Assembly: GCA_021442155.1 (NCBI GenBank)
Contig: CM038214.1
Span: forward strand, 19,927,808-19,991,807
From: Cymbidium sinense
Lineage: Eukaryota > Streptophyta > Magnoliopsida > Asparagales > Orchidaceae
Direction of reading: 5' to 3'
DNA: 64,000 nucleotides
The notes under the pieces are model-generated. The model did not search any database. It was not told where the DNA came from and worked only from the letters and a program-made list of their open reading frames with translations. A program made the translations under genes and the position numbers. Position 1 is the stretch's first letter, and every line of letters starts with the position of its first letter. Positions 1 to 12,200 of the stretch are shown here, one piece after another.

Positions 1-1939
1 AAAGGTTGATGGCTCAGATCGTGTAGATCATGTGGCTTTGATCGGATCACACGATCTCCATCACATGAATCATATCAATCTGGGCTATCCAATATGCAAT
101 CAGATGGTTGATTTGATGCATCCTTGTCTACATTCGCTCATCTCGATGCGACCACGCCAGGTTATGCGATTACGTGGTGCAGCGTAGATGTTGGGGTTAA
201 ATTAGTAGATTTTCTTCTTTTTTAAAATTTAAAAAAACATACTTTAAAATTTATTGAAACTATAAACTAAAAACAAATAAAGGCTCGTTGGATTTTTCAT
301 TCCAGGGGAATCCAATGAATCCAAAAGCGCTAAATTTCACTGAATATTTTGAGCTTAATTTAAGTTTTAGGTAAAATCAAATTTCATTAATTAAACTAAA
401 AAGACACATTAGATTGATTTGACATATTCAAAGAATAAGAATCAGCTTAAAATCTACCGACCATAAAAAATTTCAAGTCAAAGGATTTCTAGATTGAGAT
501 ATTTCTAAAAGTCTAAATAGCTAAAATAATTTAATGGACTTTATAAAATTCATGGAAAATCATTTAAATCAGCTGATACTTTGGAAAATTATAACAAATC
601 ATAGAAAAATCATGAAAATGCAATTAAATATTTGATTTGAAGGTATTTTAGAGGAGATTCAATTAAAATTGATCCTAATTAATTTTCAATAGTAATTAAG
701 GCTTAATTTGGATTTAATTGAAAATTCAATCAGCTTAATTACTCTCTAATTACCTAAATAATTTATCCCAAACTTTTTGAGGTTGATTAATGGGATGACC
801 TCGGCCTCCCATAATTTTCTTTGAATTTATTACTTGGTTAAATATATAAATTGGTTGTCTTAACCTTAACTACTTTCTTAATAAATTAGCAAATTAATTA
901 ATATTCTAAATAGTAAGAAAATCATTAATTAAGATTGCTAATCATTGTGAAAGAGTAAATGGGCATGAGGAAATGAGATTCAGACCTCTTTCCTAATCTT
1001 TTCCCTAAGTACATTTCACTTGAATGGAAATTAATTAATTTGGGATTAACTGATGGTTTAATTCATTAATTAAATTAGTTCATTAATCAATTTGAAACTA
1101 TAATCACATGGAATCTTAATTAATCAATTCATGGGTCGATCTTTAGGTGTTCAATATCTTAAAGATATTTAATGAAATTATGGTTAACCCACATGTGTGG
1201 GAAAACTATGAAAGTACTTAATTAAGTTTCTTAACTTTATTAATCACTAAGTGTGAGCCAATTGCATTAGGCCTCTTTCATTTCTTAGGTTCATTATTGA
1301 TTTAACTTCCAATGTATGTATATATCCTCTTGGCTCAGAATTACTTGGTTGATTAAATTAAGGCAACATAGGTAAGGGTCAATTAATGGATTTAATGAAT
1401 AGTATAACCTAATTAACCCATAAAATCAACTTATTTATTTTTCATTAAACCAAATTAATTCAAAAACATGGGAATAAGTTAGGATCAACAAACTTTACCT
1501 TATTTCTTCAAACAAAATTAAATATAAAATTGAAAATAATAATTAAAAAGCATTGGTTTTCTTTGAATGCTTTTATTGGATTTGATTGTCCTTAAAAATT
1601 AATTTAATTGAATGAAATCACATGTTTATGCCTATTCATTCATTTTTTAATCATGTTAAATGTTGTATGTCATTTGAAATCATACATTCATCTTTTAAAA
1701 TTAATTAAATCAAATGGTTTTACTTTATGTCAAGCTTGCATGTGTTGATTTAATTTATAATAAGTGTGGCAATTATCATTATTAAATCCAAACATATTTT
1801 CCAAATCTTATAAATGAATGGTTACATATATATGAATGCTAGTTATAAATACATAGGAGATGTATGTGATTATAGCTTAAATGTGTGAAGTCCTTTCCTT
1901 TTATTCATGTATTGATTTATCTAAGTTAGAATGTTAATG

Positions 1940-2560
1940 ATTATATAGTCTAGACATCCTAAGAATATGAGGCTTTAGTTAGCCCCAAGGTGGTCATTTG
2001 ATTACCTCACTTCTCAGTTTAATAATGGCACATACTCCATTTGATTTCATTCTTATGTATTTCAATACTAGAATTTGGGTGAGGCTTTAATTCATATACA
2101 TAAATAATTCAATCAAATTAAATATCATTTTTTGCATGATTTTCATTCTCCAAATTACAAATACATGTGTATGTATCTATGAAAAGTGGTATATAGTCTA
2201 GACATCCTAGGAATATGAGGCTTTAGCTAGCTATAAGTAGGTCATTTGATTACCTCACTTTCTTAGTTTAACAAAGGCACATACTTTCTTATGACTTTTA
2301 TACATACATGTGCATATTTAATTAGAGAATGGTAATCCTTTTTTTATTAAAAATACATGCATTTGCAATTGTTCAAGTGATTCAATTAATTAATCATTTG
2401 ATTTGGAGCTCTCTTTCTTATGTTCATGCATATAAATTTACATATGGTTTGAATGTAATGGTATATAGTCTGCATATCAAGGAACATGAGGCTTTAGCCT
2501 AAGGAAGTCATTTTATTACCTCACTTCCTTGGTTAACAATGACATGTACCTATTTTATTT
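1940..2560 (-). repeat. About 260-bp tandem subrepeats, three units
   Basis: Three diverged units start near 1,940, 2,190 and 2,460. Each holds 'TATAGTCTAGACATCC', 'ATGAGGCTTTAG', then 'TCATTT(G)ATTACCTCACTT' and 'GGCACATAC'. The inverted copy has the same three units at 11,585-12,200, while copy 3 has only one, near 46,935-47,040. This is a variable subrepeat inside the giant LTR-like repeat. Confidence 0.75.
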
Positions 2561-3402
2561 CATCACTATGTATTTTTGCAAAAGAATTTAGATAGAGCCT
2601 TAATATGATAAAATAAATGAATTAGAGGGGAAATATAAAGCTTTAAATGTACATACTCACATCCATCATTCAAGTGTGCTAAAATATATTGTATGTGTAG
2701 GTATACTTATGACTTAATCATATGCATGTTACATGTGATGGAAAGGAATGATTTAGCATGTGGCATGTGATAGTATTTCAATTAGATTAATCTTAAGAAG
2801 CTTTTCACATTGAATATAATTATTTAAAGAGAACCTAAACTTAGGATTAATGTAAAATGTGTAATAAGCCATTCATTAAAGAGAACTAAATCAAATTAAC
2901 ATGCTTTAGAAAGTGGTTTAAGGTAGTGATGAAATAGGGAAACCTCTTTTCTTCTCTTTAAAATACTTAGTTGCTAAGTGTGGGTCATATGAAATAAAAG
3001 AAAACATAAATTAAAACTTGCAAATCAATTATTGAATCTTTATACACTTAGAAAATCTTAACTCTAAAGCCTAGTTAGGGCATACCACACAAGCCTTAAT
3101 ACACATACATTAGAATAAGTCACCACTTCTAGCCTTATATTAGATGTGCATGGTGTGATGTATGTTTTTTGTGATGTATTATTTTAGAGGATGTTAGGGT
3201 GTTTGTTTTAGACTAGATGGTAGGTCATGATTAGCCTAATCATATTTTCTACTAGGGATTATGTTTAAGGGGATGCTTAAAATAAATATAAATGCTCTCT
3301 TGTAGGTTGCTTAAGCCCCTAAGCATAATCCAAGTTAGGAGTGGGCTTGTTAAATGTGCAAGGTGCTAAGTCCAAATTATAAATATAACTAGGTTGTATG
3401 TG

Positions 3403-3790
3403 TTTTAGCTAACACTTGTCTTGCAGTGTAGTTAGATTTACTTTTCTATTTTTAATCTAATTTTCTTTAGGAATTAAGATTAGTGCTATGGGGATAAGGA
3501 TGAGCATTGGCTAGAAGGCTTTGTCTTGGGAGGCCATGTGATGCCTTTGAAGTGGAGCAAATCAAATCAAGAAGGAGGAAGATACATGTGTATTTAGCTA
3601 ACACTTGTCTTGCAAGTGTAGTTAGATTCACTTTTTCTATTTTTAATCTAATTTTTCTTTAGGAATTAAGATTAGTGCTATGGGGGCATAAGGATGAGCA
3701 TTGGCTAGAAGGCTTTGTCTTGGGAGGCTATGTGATGCCTTTGAAGTGGAGCAAATCAAATCAATGAAGGAGGAAGATACATGATGATAT
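3403..3790. repeat. Recent 190-bp tandem duplication
   Basis: Two adjacent units (about 3,403-3,592 and 3,593-3,785) begin 'AGCTAACACTTGTCTTGCA' and run to 'AGGAGGAAGATACATG'. By eye they differ only at scattered bases and small indels, much less than the giant-repeat copies differ from each other. The corresponding regions near 10,500-10,700 and 45,750-46,030 have one unit. The duplication therefore post-dates the spread of the element. Confidence 0.85.
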
Positions 3791-5413
3791 GAAGACTCTC
3801 ATAGCATTTATCATTTATAAATTGCAAATTATTCTTTTATGTACTTGGTTGTATAAGGGTAGAGCTCGGTAACACATTTTTCTTTTTGTGTTATATGACG
3901 GCACCCGACTGCAATAGCCTGTTATTCTTTTGTGTTAGTTATAAAATTTTTTTGATGTTGTGTTTAAAGTGCACAATTAGGATGACATGCTTTTCTTAGT
4001 TTCTTTATATGTTTGATGTTTGAATGTGTGGCAGGAATGCAGGCTCTTAGAAAAATTTAACCTTTCTTCCCAACTAGAACTCATAACTAAAGTTTTGAAC
4101 AATTCATAACCTCACATAAAGCCTAGGACATAAATCAAATAATTAAAAGATTTAGCAACCCCTTAGCTGAATGTTGAATGGTCAACAACATGCATATCAA
4201 ATTATTATGCTCTTAAAAATAGGGATTTCCATCCTTACATGATAGGGGAATGCTTGAGTTATCAGGGCATCCCTTATGTTTGAAAACATCCCTTTCTTGT
4301 TGATTTAGCCAACAACCTTATTTCATCATTCATGTAGGCATCAAAAACACAAAGCCTTTGTCAAAATGAATTGTCAAAATAAATAAAATTTGAAAAGATT
4401 TTACACTAGACTAAGTCATATGCTCATACCACTCATGCTCTAGTCTCTTTAGGAGTGGGTTTAAGGACTTCAGTATCTTTCTAATTAAATAATAAAATAA
4501 TTAATATTGCAAATCATATGATTGGACTTCATGGATTTAAAGCATAGAAGGTGTTAGCAGGTTACGACTCCAGTCGATTGAAAGTCTAGCAGTTGGGCAG
4601 TTTGTCCTATCTTATGGAGTTAAACCATATGCCCATTTTCACTTAGATTTAGGTCACGCTTTAGCTTTTGCTAAAGCTCTAGATTTAGGATCGAGGTGGA
4701 TGATTCTTTTTTTACAAGCATAATCCTCACCTCTTAGGCATCTCCACAATCTTGTATTATTAGATTACAATTCTTAGCTTTATAATGAAATGTCAAATTT
4801 AACAAAATTGATCTTCTCTTCAATTTCAAAATTACAATGCCCATTTATAGGATAGCTTAAATTCTCACTAGGTTTCCTAGTATCAAGAGCATTCCTACTT
4901 TAGGCTACAATAAGTCTTCTCCTTGAGTTTTCCCAATTGATTTTCAAATACAACTAATCTTTTGATAGTCTAGACTTGAAATCTTTGGAGACTTTAATTG
5001 TTACTTTAATCAAGAGTATTCTTAATGGATTCACATCCTTTAGAATGTAATTAACTAGGCTTGCCTCCATAAGGAACAACAAATCTTGACTTAAAATAAA
5101 CCCTACTTGGCTTTTCCATGTAAAGTAGGGAAAGATCTTTACATTCAAGACCCATGTCTTATGAGTCCTTATTAATTTAGTTCATTATAGGGTGATGATT
5201 TCTATTTTTTTAAGATAGTGCATCTTTTCTTAATATGTACGATCATTTCAATAAGTACCCCTTAACACACGTGGTATCATCTCAAAATAAACACCACACA
5301 CCAAGTTCTTTAAGACATAGCGATGACATAGATAAAAAATGCAGCATACATAAATAAAAAACTGATAACTAGAACTCCTATTATAAACCACAGTTCCATA
5401 AGCGTAGATCGGA

Positions 5414-5662
5414 TCATTCTTGATTCTCCGTTCTCATCGAACCACCGGCCTCTCGAGTAGTATAATCCAACATCATATCCTTAATCTCTCCTCCACCACC
5501 ACCACATCTATAACTTGGGTCACTCCTCCCTCTTCCAAAACCACCACTCACAACCACCTCCATATCCACCAACACCCCTACCATAATTAGAACCACGCCT
5601 CTTAGCCTCCATTGCGGACCATGCTTGAACCTAGTTGATGGCGATGTTCTACTGTCAAGGTT
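5414..5662 (-). pseudogene. GRP last-exon pseudogene A (glycine-rich RNA-binding protein)
   Basis: On the minus strand the copy opens with AACCTTGACAG, matching the NLDxRNITVN end of the RRM in plant GRP7-like proteins. It continues into a glycine-rich tail (GRGVGGYGGG, then GGGF and GRGRSDPSYRCGGGGGE) and a YYSR-type C-terminus. Frameshifts break the RRM portion from the Gly-rich portion. The first RRM exon is absent and the sequence upstream is telomere-like. The 3' UTR remnant (about 5,285-5,413, including 'ATCTACGCTTATGGAACTGT' and 'CTTAAAGAACTTGGTGTG') is shared with the other two copies and is cut by the giant repeat. In living genes this family binds RNA during cold and circadian responses. 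This copy cannot make it. Confidence 0.85.
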
Positions 5663-6289
5663 CTACACCTTCTTAAGGTTTACTTTTAGGTTTAGGTTTA
5701 TTAGGTTTTAGGGTTTAGGTTTATTTTTTAATTTATTTAGTTACTTTAGGTTTTAGTTAAGATTTTGGGGTTTAGTGTTTATGGTTTAGCATTTAGAGTT
5801 TTAGGTTTTATGCTTTTAAGGTTTAAGGTTTAGGGTTTAGGGTTTAGTGTTTAGGTTTTAGGGTTTAGGGTTTAGGTTTTTGGTTTAAATTTAGGGTTTT
5901 GGGTTTTGGGTTTAGGGTTTATGTTTAGTTTATGGTTTAGGGTTTTTTAGGGTTTAAGTTTTAGGGTTTAGGTTTAGGGGTTAGGGTTTTGGGTTTAGTT
6001 TGATTAGGGTTTAAGTTTAGTGTTTAGCTTTTGTTTAGTATTGAGGTTTTATGATTTAGGGTTTAAGGTTTTAGGTTGTAGGGTGGTTAGGGTTTATGGT
6101 TTAGGGTTAGTTTAATGTTTAGGGGTTTTTTAGGGTTTAAAGTTTAGGGTTTTGGGTTTAGGTTAATTTAGGGTTTAGTATTAAGGTATAAGGTTTAGGG
6201 TTTATGGCTTTTTAGTGTTAGGTGTTTAGGGTTTAGGGTTTAGAGTTTAAGGTTTTAGGATTTAGGGTTAAAGGTTTTAGGTTTTTTAG

Positions 6290-6335
6290 GGGTTTAGGGT
6301 TTTTTTTTAAAAATTAAGTAAACTAACAGGTTTAG
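6290..6335 (+). repeat. Array junction motif 1
   Basis: A T-run followed by AAAAATTAAGTAAACTAACAGG marks the switch from the TTTAGGG-rich block to the TTTATTTTAG-rich block. The same junction recurs near 8,820 and, in reverse complement, near 61,563 and 62,670. Confidence 0.7.
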
Positions 6336-7261
6336 GTTTAGTTAGTTTATTTTTTATTTATTTTAGTTTATTTTATATTTAATTTTTATTTAGGTTTATT
6401 TTTTATTTTTATTTAGTTTAGTTTATTTATTTTAGGTTTATTTATTTTAGTTTAGGTTTTTCATTTTAGTTTATTTTATAGGTTTAGGTTTATGTTTATT
6501 TTTTAGTTTAGTTTTATATTTATTTTATTTTTTAAGTTTAGGTTTTATTTTTTATTTTTAGGTTTAGGGTTTGGTTTTTATTTTAGTTTTTTAGGTTTAG
6601 GATTATTTTTAGCTTTTATAGTTTAGTTTAGGTTTATTTTCACTTTATTTTATTTTTAGTTTATTTAGTGTAGTTTTTTGTTTATATTTTATTTATTTTA
6701 GTTTAGTTTATTTTTTAATTAGGTTTAAATTTTTTTTTATTTTGTTTATTTTAGGTTTAGGTTTTTATTTTTGGTTTAGTTTTATTTTAGGTTTATTTAG
6801 TAAGTTTTTTTTTAGTTTTATTCTATTTTATTTAGGCTTATTTTTATTTTACATTTAATTTTATTATATTTAGTTTTTTTTATTTTTGGTTTATTTTATT
6901 TTTTTTATTTTAGTTAAGGTTTTTATTTATTTTAGTTTAGTTTTTATTTATTTTATTTTTATTTTATTTTCTTTTTTTTTTATTTTTATGTTTAGGTTTA
7001 GGTTTTAGTTTAGTTTTTTATTTTATTTTATTTTTTAATTTTAGGTTTAGGTTTTTTTATTTATTTTATTTTTTGGGTTTTATTTAGTTTAGGTGTAGGT
7101 TTTAAGTTTTAGGGTTTTTGGTTTTGGGTTTTGGGTTTTGGGTAGAGGGTTTAGGGTTTGGGGTTTAGGGTTTAGGGTTTAGGGTTTTGAGTTTAGGGTT
7201 TAGGGTTTAGCTTTTAGGTTTAGGGTTCATGTTTTAGTTTAGGGTTTATGGATTTTGATTT

Positions 7262-7680
7262 TTTTTATAGAGAACAAATTTAGATTCAACTTTTCTTCTT
7301 TTCGATATCATCAAGTAACACCAAGTTTTCTAAGACACAAAACGACTTAGATAAAAAGGGCATGCATAGAGCAAATCAAAACCCTAGATAACTAGAATCA
7401 TTTATCTTATAAAGACATGGTTTCATAAGCGATCAGATCGACCATTCTTCAATTTCTCAGTTCCGAACCACGGCTCTCGAGTGTGGATCCACCATCATAT
7501 CCCTGATCTCTCTCTCTTTTCCACCATGACTACTCTAACTTCTCTCGCCTCCATAGCCACCACTACTAGGACCACCACCTCCATATCCGCACCTCCAAAT
7601 CCCCATCACCACATGATAACTATTTCTGCCTTTTACCATTAGATCTAGGAGCACGGTTGGTGATGTTCCCCATCAAGGTT
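7262..7680 (-). pseudogene. GRP last-exon pseudogene B with 3' UTR
   Basis: The minus-strand coding remnant spans 7,680 down to about 7,449 and begins AACCTTGATGGGGAACATCACC, which is NLDG then a frameshift into NIT. Glycine-rich codons follow (GGGPSSGGYGGE) and then a remnant of the C-terminal YDGG...SRG tail. Directly upstream on that strand, telomere-like CCTAAACCTAAG runs to GGGAAG just before the exon. The 3' UTR (7,448-7,262) includes 'GTCTTAGAAAACTTGGTGT' and 'GTTGAATCTAAATTTGTTCT', which closely match copy C at 63,420-63,495. No start codon, no RRM core and several frame breaks: a pseudogene. Its exon start is 2,018 bp from that of copy A. Confidence 0.85.
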
Positions 7681-8817
7681 CTTCCCAATCTTAGGTTTAG
7701 GTTTAGGTTTAGAACTTTTAGGTTTTAGGGTTTAGGTTTATTTTTAAATTTATTTAGTTACTTTAGGTTTAGGTTTAGGGATTTGGGTTTAGGGTTTAGG
7801 GTTTAGAGATTTTAGGTTTAGGATTTAGGTTATTATTTTAAGTTTCTTTCTATGTTTAATTTTTTAGTTTATGTTTAGGTTTATTTTATTTTATTTAGTT
7901 TAGGTTTAGGTTTAGGTTTAGTTTATTTTAGGTTTAAGTTTAGGTTTTATTTATTTTAGTTTAGTTTATTTTAGTTTAGGTTTAGGTTTATGTTATTTTG
8001 TTTATTTTATTTCTATTTTAGGTTTAGGATTTGTTTTTTAATTTAGGGTTTATATTTTTTTTTATTTTTTATATTTAGGTTTTATTTTAATTTTTATTTT
8101 TTAGGTTTAGGTTTTTATTTAGTTTCTATTTTCTTTTATTTTAGATTTATTTAATTTTTATTTTATATTTAATTTTTATTTTATTTAGGTTTTTTATTCA
8201 TAGTTTTATTTTATTTTTTAATTTAGTTTAAGTTTTTATTTATTTTACTTTTAGTTTAGTTTTATTAATTATTTTAATTTTATTTTTAGGTTTAGTTTTA
8301 GGTTTTATTTGGGTTTTTAATTTTATTTTATTTTATTATATTTATGTTTAGGTTTAATTATTTATTTTATTTTAGGTTTTATTTTGTTTAGATTTAGGTT
8401 TTTAGGCTTTTAAGGTTTAGGGTTTAGGGTTTTATGGTTTAGGGTTTAGGGTTAGCTTAGGGTTTAGGGTTAGTTTAGGGTTTAAGGTTTAGTGTTTAGG
8501 GTTTAGGCTTTAGGATTTAGGGTTTTTATGGTTTACGATTTAGGTGTTCGGGTTAATTTAGGGTTTAAGTTTTAGTATTTTAGGGTTTAAGGTTTAGCGT
8601 TTAAGTTTTAGGGTTTAGATTTAAGGTTAGGTTTTAGGGTTTAGGGATTAGGGTTTTGGGTTTTGGGTATAGTTTAGGGTTTAGGGTTTAGGATTTAGGG
8701 TTTTTTAGGGTTCAGTGTTTATAGTTTAGGATTTAGGGTTTATGGTTTAGGGTTGTTGGTTTAGGGTTGTGGATTTAGGGTTTAAAGTTTAGGGTTTAGG
8801 GTTTAGGGGTTAGGGTT

Positions 8818-8860
8818 TAGGTTTTTTTTTTTTAAATTTAGTAAACTAGTAGGTTTAGGT
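8818..8860 (+). repeat. Array junction motif 2
   Basis: A T-run then AAATTTAGTAAACTAGTAGG separates a TTTAGGG block from a TTTATTTTAG block, as at 6,290. It is the best-preserved left-array example, and its reverse complement is seen at 62,668-62,700. Confidence 0.75.
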
Positions 8861-11584
8861 TTGTTTTGTTTATTTTTCTTTATTTTAGTTTATTTTATTT
8901 CTCATTTTTATTTAGGTTTATTTTTTTTATTTACTTTAGTTTATTTATTTTAGGTTTATTTATTTAGTTTAGGTTTTTTATCTTAATTTATTTTTATCTT
9001 TAGGTTTAGGTTTATGCTTATTTTTAGGTTAGTTTTATTTTTATTTTATTTTTTGGGTTTAAGTTTTATTTTTTTATTTTTGGGTTTAAGTTTAAGTTTT
9101 TATTTTATCTTTTTAGGTTTATTTTAGGTTTTTTTTTAAATTTTGGTTTGGAATTATTTTAGTTTATTTATTTTATTTAGTTTAGGGTGTAAGTTTAGTT
9201 TATTTTAAGTTTAGTTTTAGGTTTTATTTATTTTACTTTAGTTTATTTTAGTTTAGGTTTAGGTTTATTTTATTTTGTTTATTTTAGGTTTAGGTTTTAT
9301 TTTTTAATTTAGGGATTAGGTTTTTTTATTTCTAGGTTTTTTATTTTAAGGTTTATTTTTTAGGTTTAGGTTTTATTTAGTTTTTTATTTAATTTTATTT
9401 AGGTATTTTATTTTTTATTTTATGTTTACTTTTATTTTATTGGGTTTTTTTATTTTTAGGTTTATTTTATTTTTAGTTTAGTTTAGGTTTTATTTATTTT
9501 ATTTTAGTTTAGGTTTTATTTATTTTATTTAGTTTAGTTTTATTTTTTTTTTATTTTAGTTTAGGTTTAGGTTTAGGTTTATTTTTTGGTTTATGTTTTT
9601 TTTTTTTTTTTTTTTTTTATATAGTTTAGGTTTTAAGTTTTATTTATTATTTATTAGGGTTTAAAGGTTTAGTTTACAATTTAGGGATAGGTTTAGTGTT
9701 TTTAAACTTTTTTGGTTTATTATTTTTATTTTATTTATTTTATTTAAATTATTTAATAATTTTATTTTTATTTTATTTTTATTTTATTTATATTTTTAAT
9801 ATTTAAATTTTATATTTATAAAAGTATATATCTTTAAAATATCTAACTCTATTTTTAAAACCATAGTAGATCTTATGAATTGCAAGATAGCTATGGTAGT
9901 TTTTTAATTAGAAGAGACTAAAGTCTAAACACACTCCCTAAAGACTAGAGCATGAGGGCATGAGCATATAACTTAATCTATAGATGAAAAATCTTTTCAA
10001 ATTTTATTTCATTTTAGGCATTTTGTGAGGCTTTGGGATTTATATGCCAAAATGCATGATGAAATAAGTTATGGGTCAAATCAGTTAGAAGGTGTTCTCC
10101 ACCACAAGAGATGCCCTCAGAGGTCAAGCATTCCTTTATCGTGCAAGGATGGAGATCCTTCATGTTCAAGAGAGAAAGAATATTCATGCATGATGTGAAA
10201 CATGTAACCATATTCAGATATGAGTTGTTTAAAATTTAGTTATGAGTGATTAGTTGGGTATAAAAGTTATTTTTATCCTAAGAGCTTAATGGTATCAATG
10301 CCACACCATCAATCATTTAAGAAATAATGAGAAACATGTCTAATGCACAATTTAAACATAACATCAAATAATTATATAAACTATTAAAAGAATAAAAGGT
10401 CGATCTTGTCGGTGTTATTAAACTAAAGAGAAAAGATGGGTAGCTCTACCCTTATACAACTGGAATATGAAAGAATAATTATAATTATATTAAATTTTAT
10501 GGGGTCTTCTTTCTTTATCTCCATTTTGATTTGGTTCCCTCTTTGATTTGGATGGTGCTTGCTTCAAAGGCATCAAAGGGCACCCAGGACAAAGCCTTTA
10601 GCCCTTGCTCATTCTAGTCCCCCATAACACTAATCCTAATTTCTATTGCAAAAATTACATTTATGTGGAAAAAGTAAATCTAACTACACCTACAAAATAG
10701 AGGTTAGCTAAATATACATATAATCCCATGCAGTTGTATTTATAATTTAAACTTAACACTCTACACATGGTAACTAAGCCCACCTATCTAACTTGACTAT
10801 GCTTTTGGATTTAAGCAACCTAAAGAGCATTTATATTTATTTTAAGCATCCCTTAAGCATAATCCCTTGTAGAAAACATAATTAGCTAATATTATCCTTT
10901 AATCCATTCTCTGAAGCATACACTCTATATCTAATCTAAAATAATACATCATAAAATAAAACATACATCACATCAAACACCATCTAACTTAAAGCTAGAA
11001 GTGGTGACTTATTTCTAATGTGTGATTAAGGCTTGTGTGGTAAGTCTTGTTAGGCATTAGTGTTGTATTTTCTGAGTGTAGAAAGGTTCAATTTAACATG
11101 AAATGCTGATTTCACTTGAAGTAGTTTAATTGATTTGAGAATTTTAATTTGTATTTTCTTTTATTCCATTTGATTACACTTAGCTAAGTATAAAGAGAGG
11201 AAAAAATATTTCCCTCCATCCCTACTTAAGTCACTTTCTAAAGTATATTAATTTGATTTAGTTCTCTTCATTGAATGGCTTATTAAATGATTTAATTAAT
11301 CCTAAGTTTAGGTTCACTTTAAATAATCCTATTCAAAATGAAAGACATCTTAAGATTAGTTTAATTAAATTACTACCACATAAAATATATTAAATCATTC
11401 CTTTCCATCACATAACATGCATATGATTTAATCTAAGTGTATCTATACATGCAACATATTTTTCACACTTAAATGATGAATGTATGAGTATGTTTTGAAT
11501 TTATATTTTATTTGATTGAATTAATTTAACATATTAATTTAAAACTTTATCCAAATTTTATACAAATAACATAATGAAATTAAA

Positions 11585-12200
11585 TAGGCATGTGTTGTTG
11601 TTAAACTAGGAAGTGAGGTTATCAAATGACCTCTTTGAGCTAGCTAAAGCCTCATATTCCCAGGATATCTAGACTATATACCCATTTGCATTCAAACATA
11701 TGTAAATTTTTATACATGAACATAGGAAGTAAGCTCCAAATCATATGGCTAATTAATTCAACCACTTAGTCAATTATAAATGAATGGAATTTTATGTAAA
11801 ATGGGATTTTCATTCACTAATCACATATACATACACATGTGCAAAGACATAGGCAAGTATGTGTCATTGTTAAACCAGGGAAGTGAGGTAATCAAATGAC
11901 CTCCTTGGGGCTAATTAAAGCCTTGTATTCCCAGGATGTCCAGACTATATACTTGATGTTCTTGGACACACATTCCTGTATACATAAATGAGGGAAAGAA
12001 AACCATGGAAAGATTGTATATATTTTCTTTTGATTGAACCATTAATATATATGAATTAAAGCTCTATCCAAATTCTAATGTTCAAATACATAAGAATTCA
12101 AATCAAATGGGTATGTGTCGATGTTAAACCAAGGAAGTGAGGTAATCAAATGACCTCCTTGGGGATAGCTAAAGTGTGTTCTGAGATGTCCACTATACCC
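11585..12200 (+). repeat. About 260-bp subrepeats, three units
   Basis: Units near 11,585, 11,855 and 12,110 each contain 'AAGTGAGGT(A/T)ATCAAATGACCTC', 'GCTA(A/G)(C/T)TAAAG' and, in the first two, 'GACTATATAC'. They are the direct counterpart of 1,940-2,560 on the other strand. Confidence 0.75.

Larger units (their letters stand above)
1..5270 (-). mobile_element. Giant LTR-like repeat, copy 1 (inverted, cut by window edge)
   Basis: Read on the minus strand, this block follows the same order of landmarks as 9,880-16,581 and 44,270-51,890. Examples are the AATCCCAAA...GGGAGG segment near 770-830 (compare 13,260-13,320), the TAGTCTAGACATCC motif near 2,190 (compare 11,680), and the stretch at 4,900-5,260 that matches 44,320-44,500. 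It has no coding capacity that I can recognise and is strongly AT-rich. Its outer end near 5,270 (minus strand TGTGTTAAGG) abuts the 3' UTR remnant of a GRP copy, so it appears to have inserted into the GRP/telomere-like array. I call it an LTR because the direct copy ends at a primer-binding site next to Tat-lineage pol. The other end lies outside the window. Confidence 0.6.
5285..9870 (-). repeat. Left telomere-like/GRP satellite array (TTTAGGG strand)
   Basis: The + strand is built of TTTAGGG and decayed variants (5,690-6,300, 7,090-7,255, 7,690-7,820, 8,400-8,820). These alternate with blocks of an AT-expanded variant made of TTTATTTTAG and TTTAGTTTATT (6,330-7,090, 7,820-8,400, 8,860-9,870). 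Two GRP last-exon pseudogenes on the minus strand interrupt it, with exon starts 2,018 bp apart, so part of the array repeats with about a 2-kb period. The repeats are degenerate and internal, so this is an interstitial, old array and not a chromosome end. Copies of the giant LTR-like repeat in opposite orientation bound it on both sides. Confidence 0.85.

Noticed and set aside
5690..9870. Possible chromosome end (true telomere)
   Set aside because: The motifs are degenerate, interrupted by gene fragments and bounded on both sides by transposons, so the array is interstitial.
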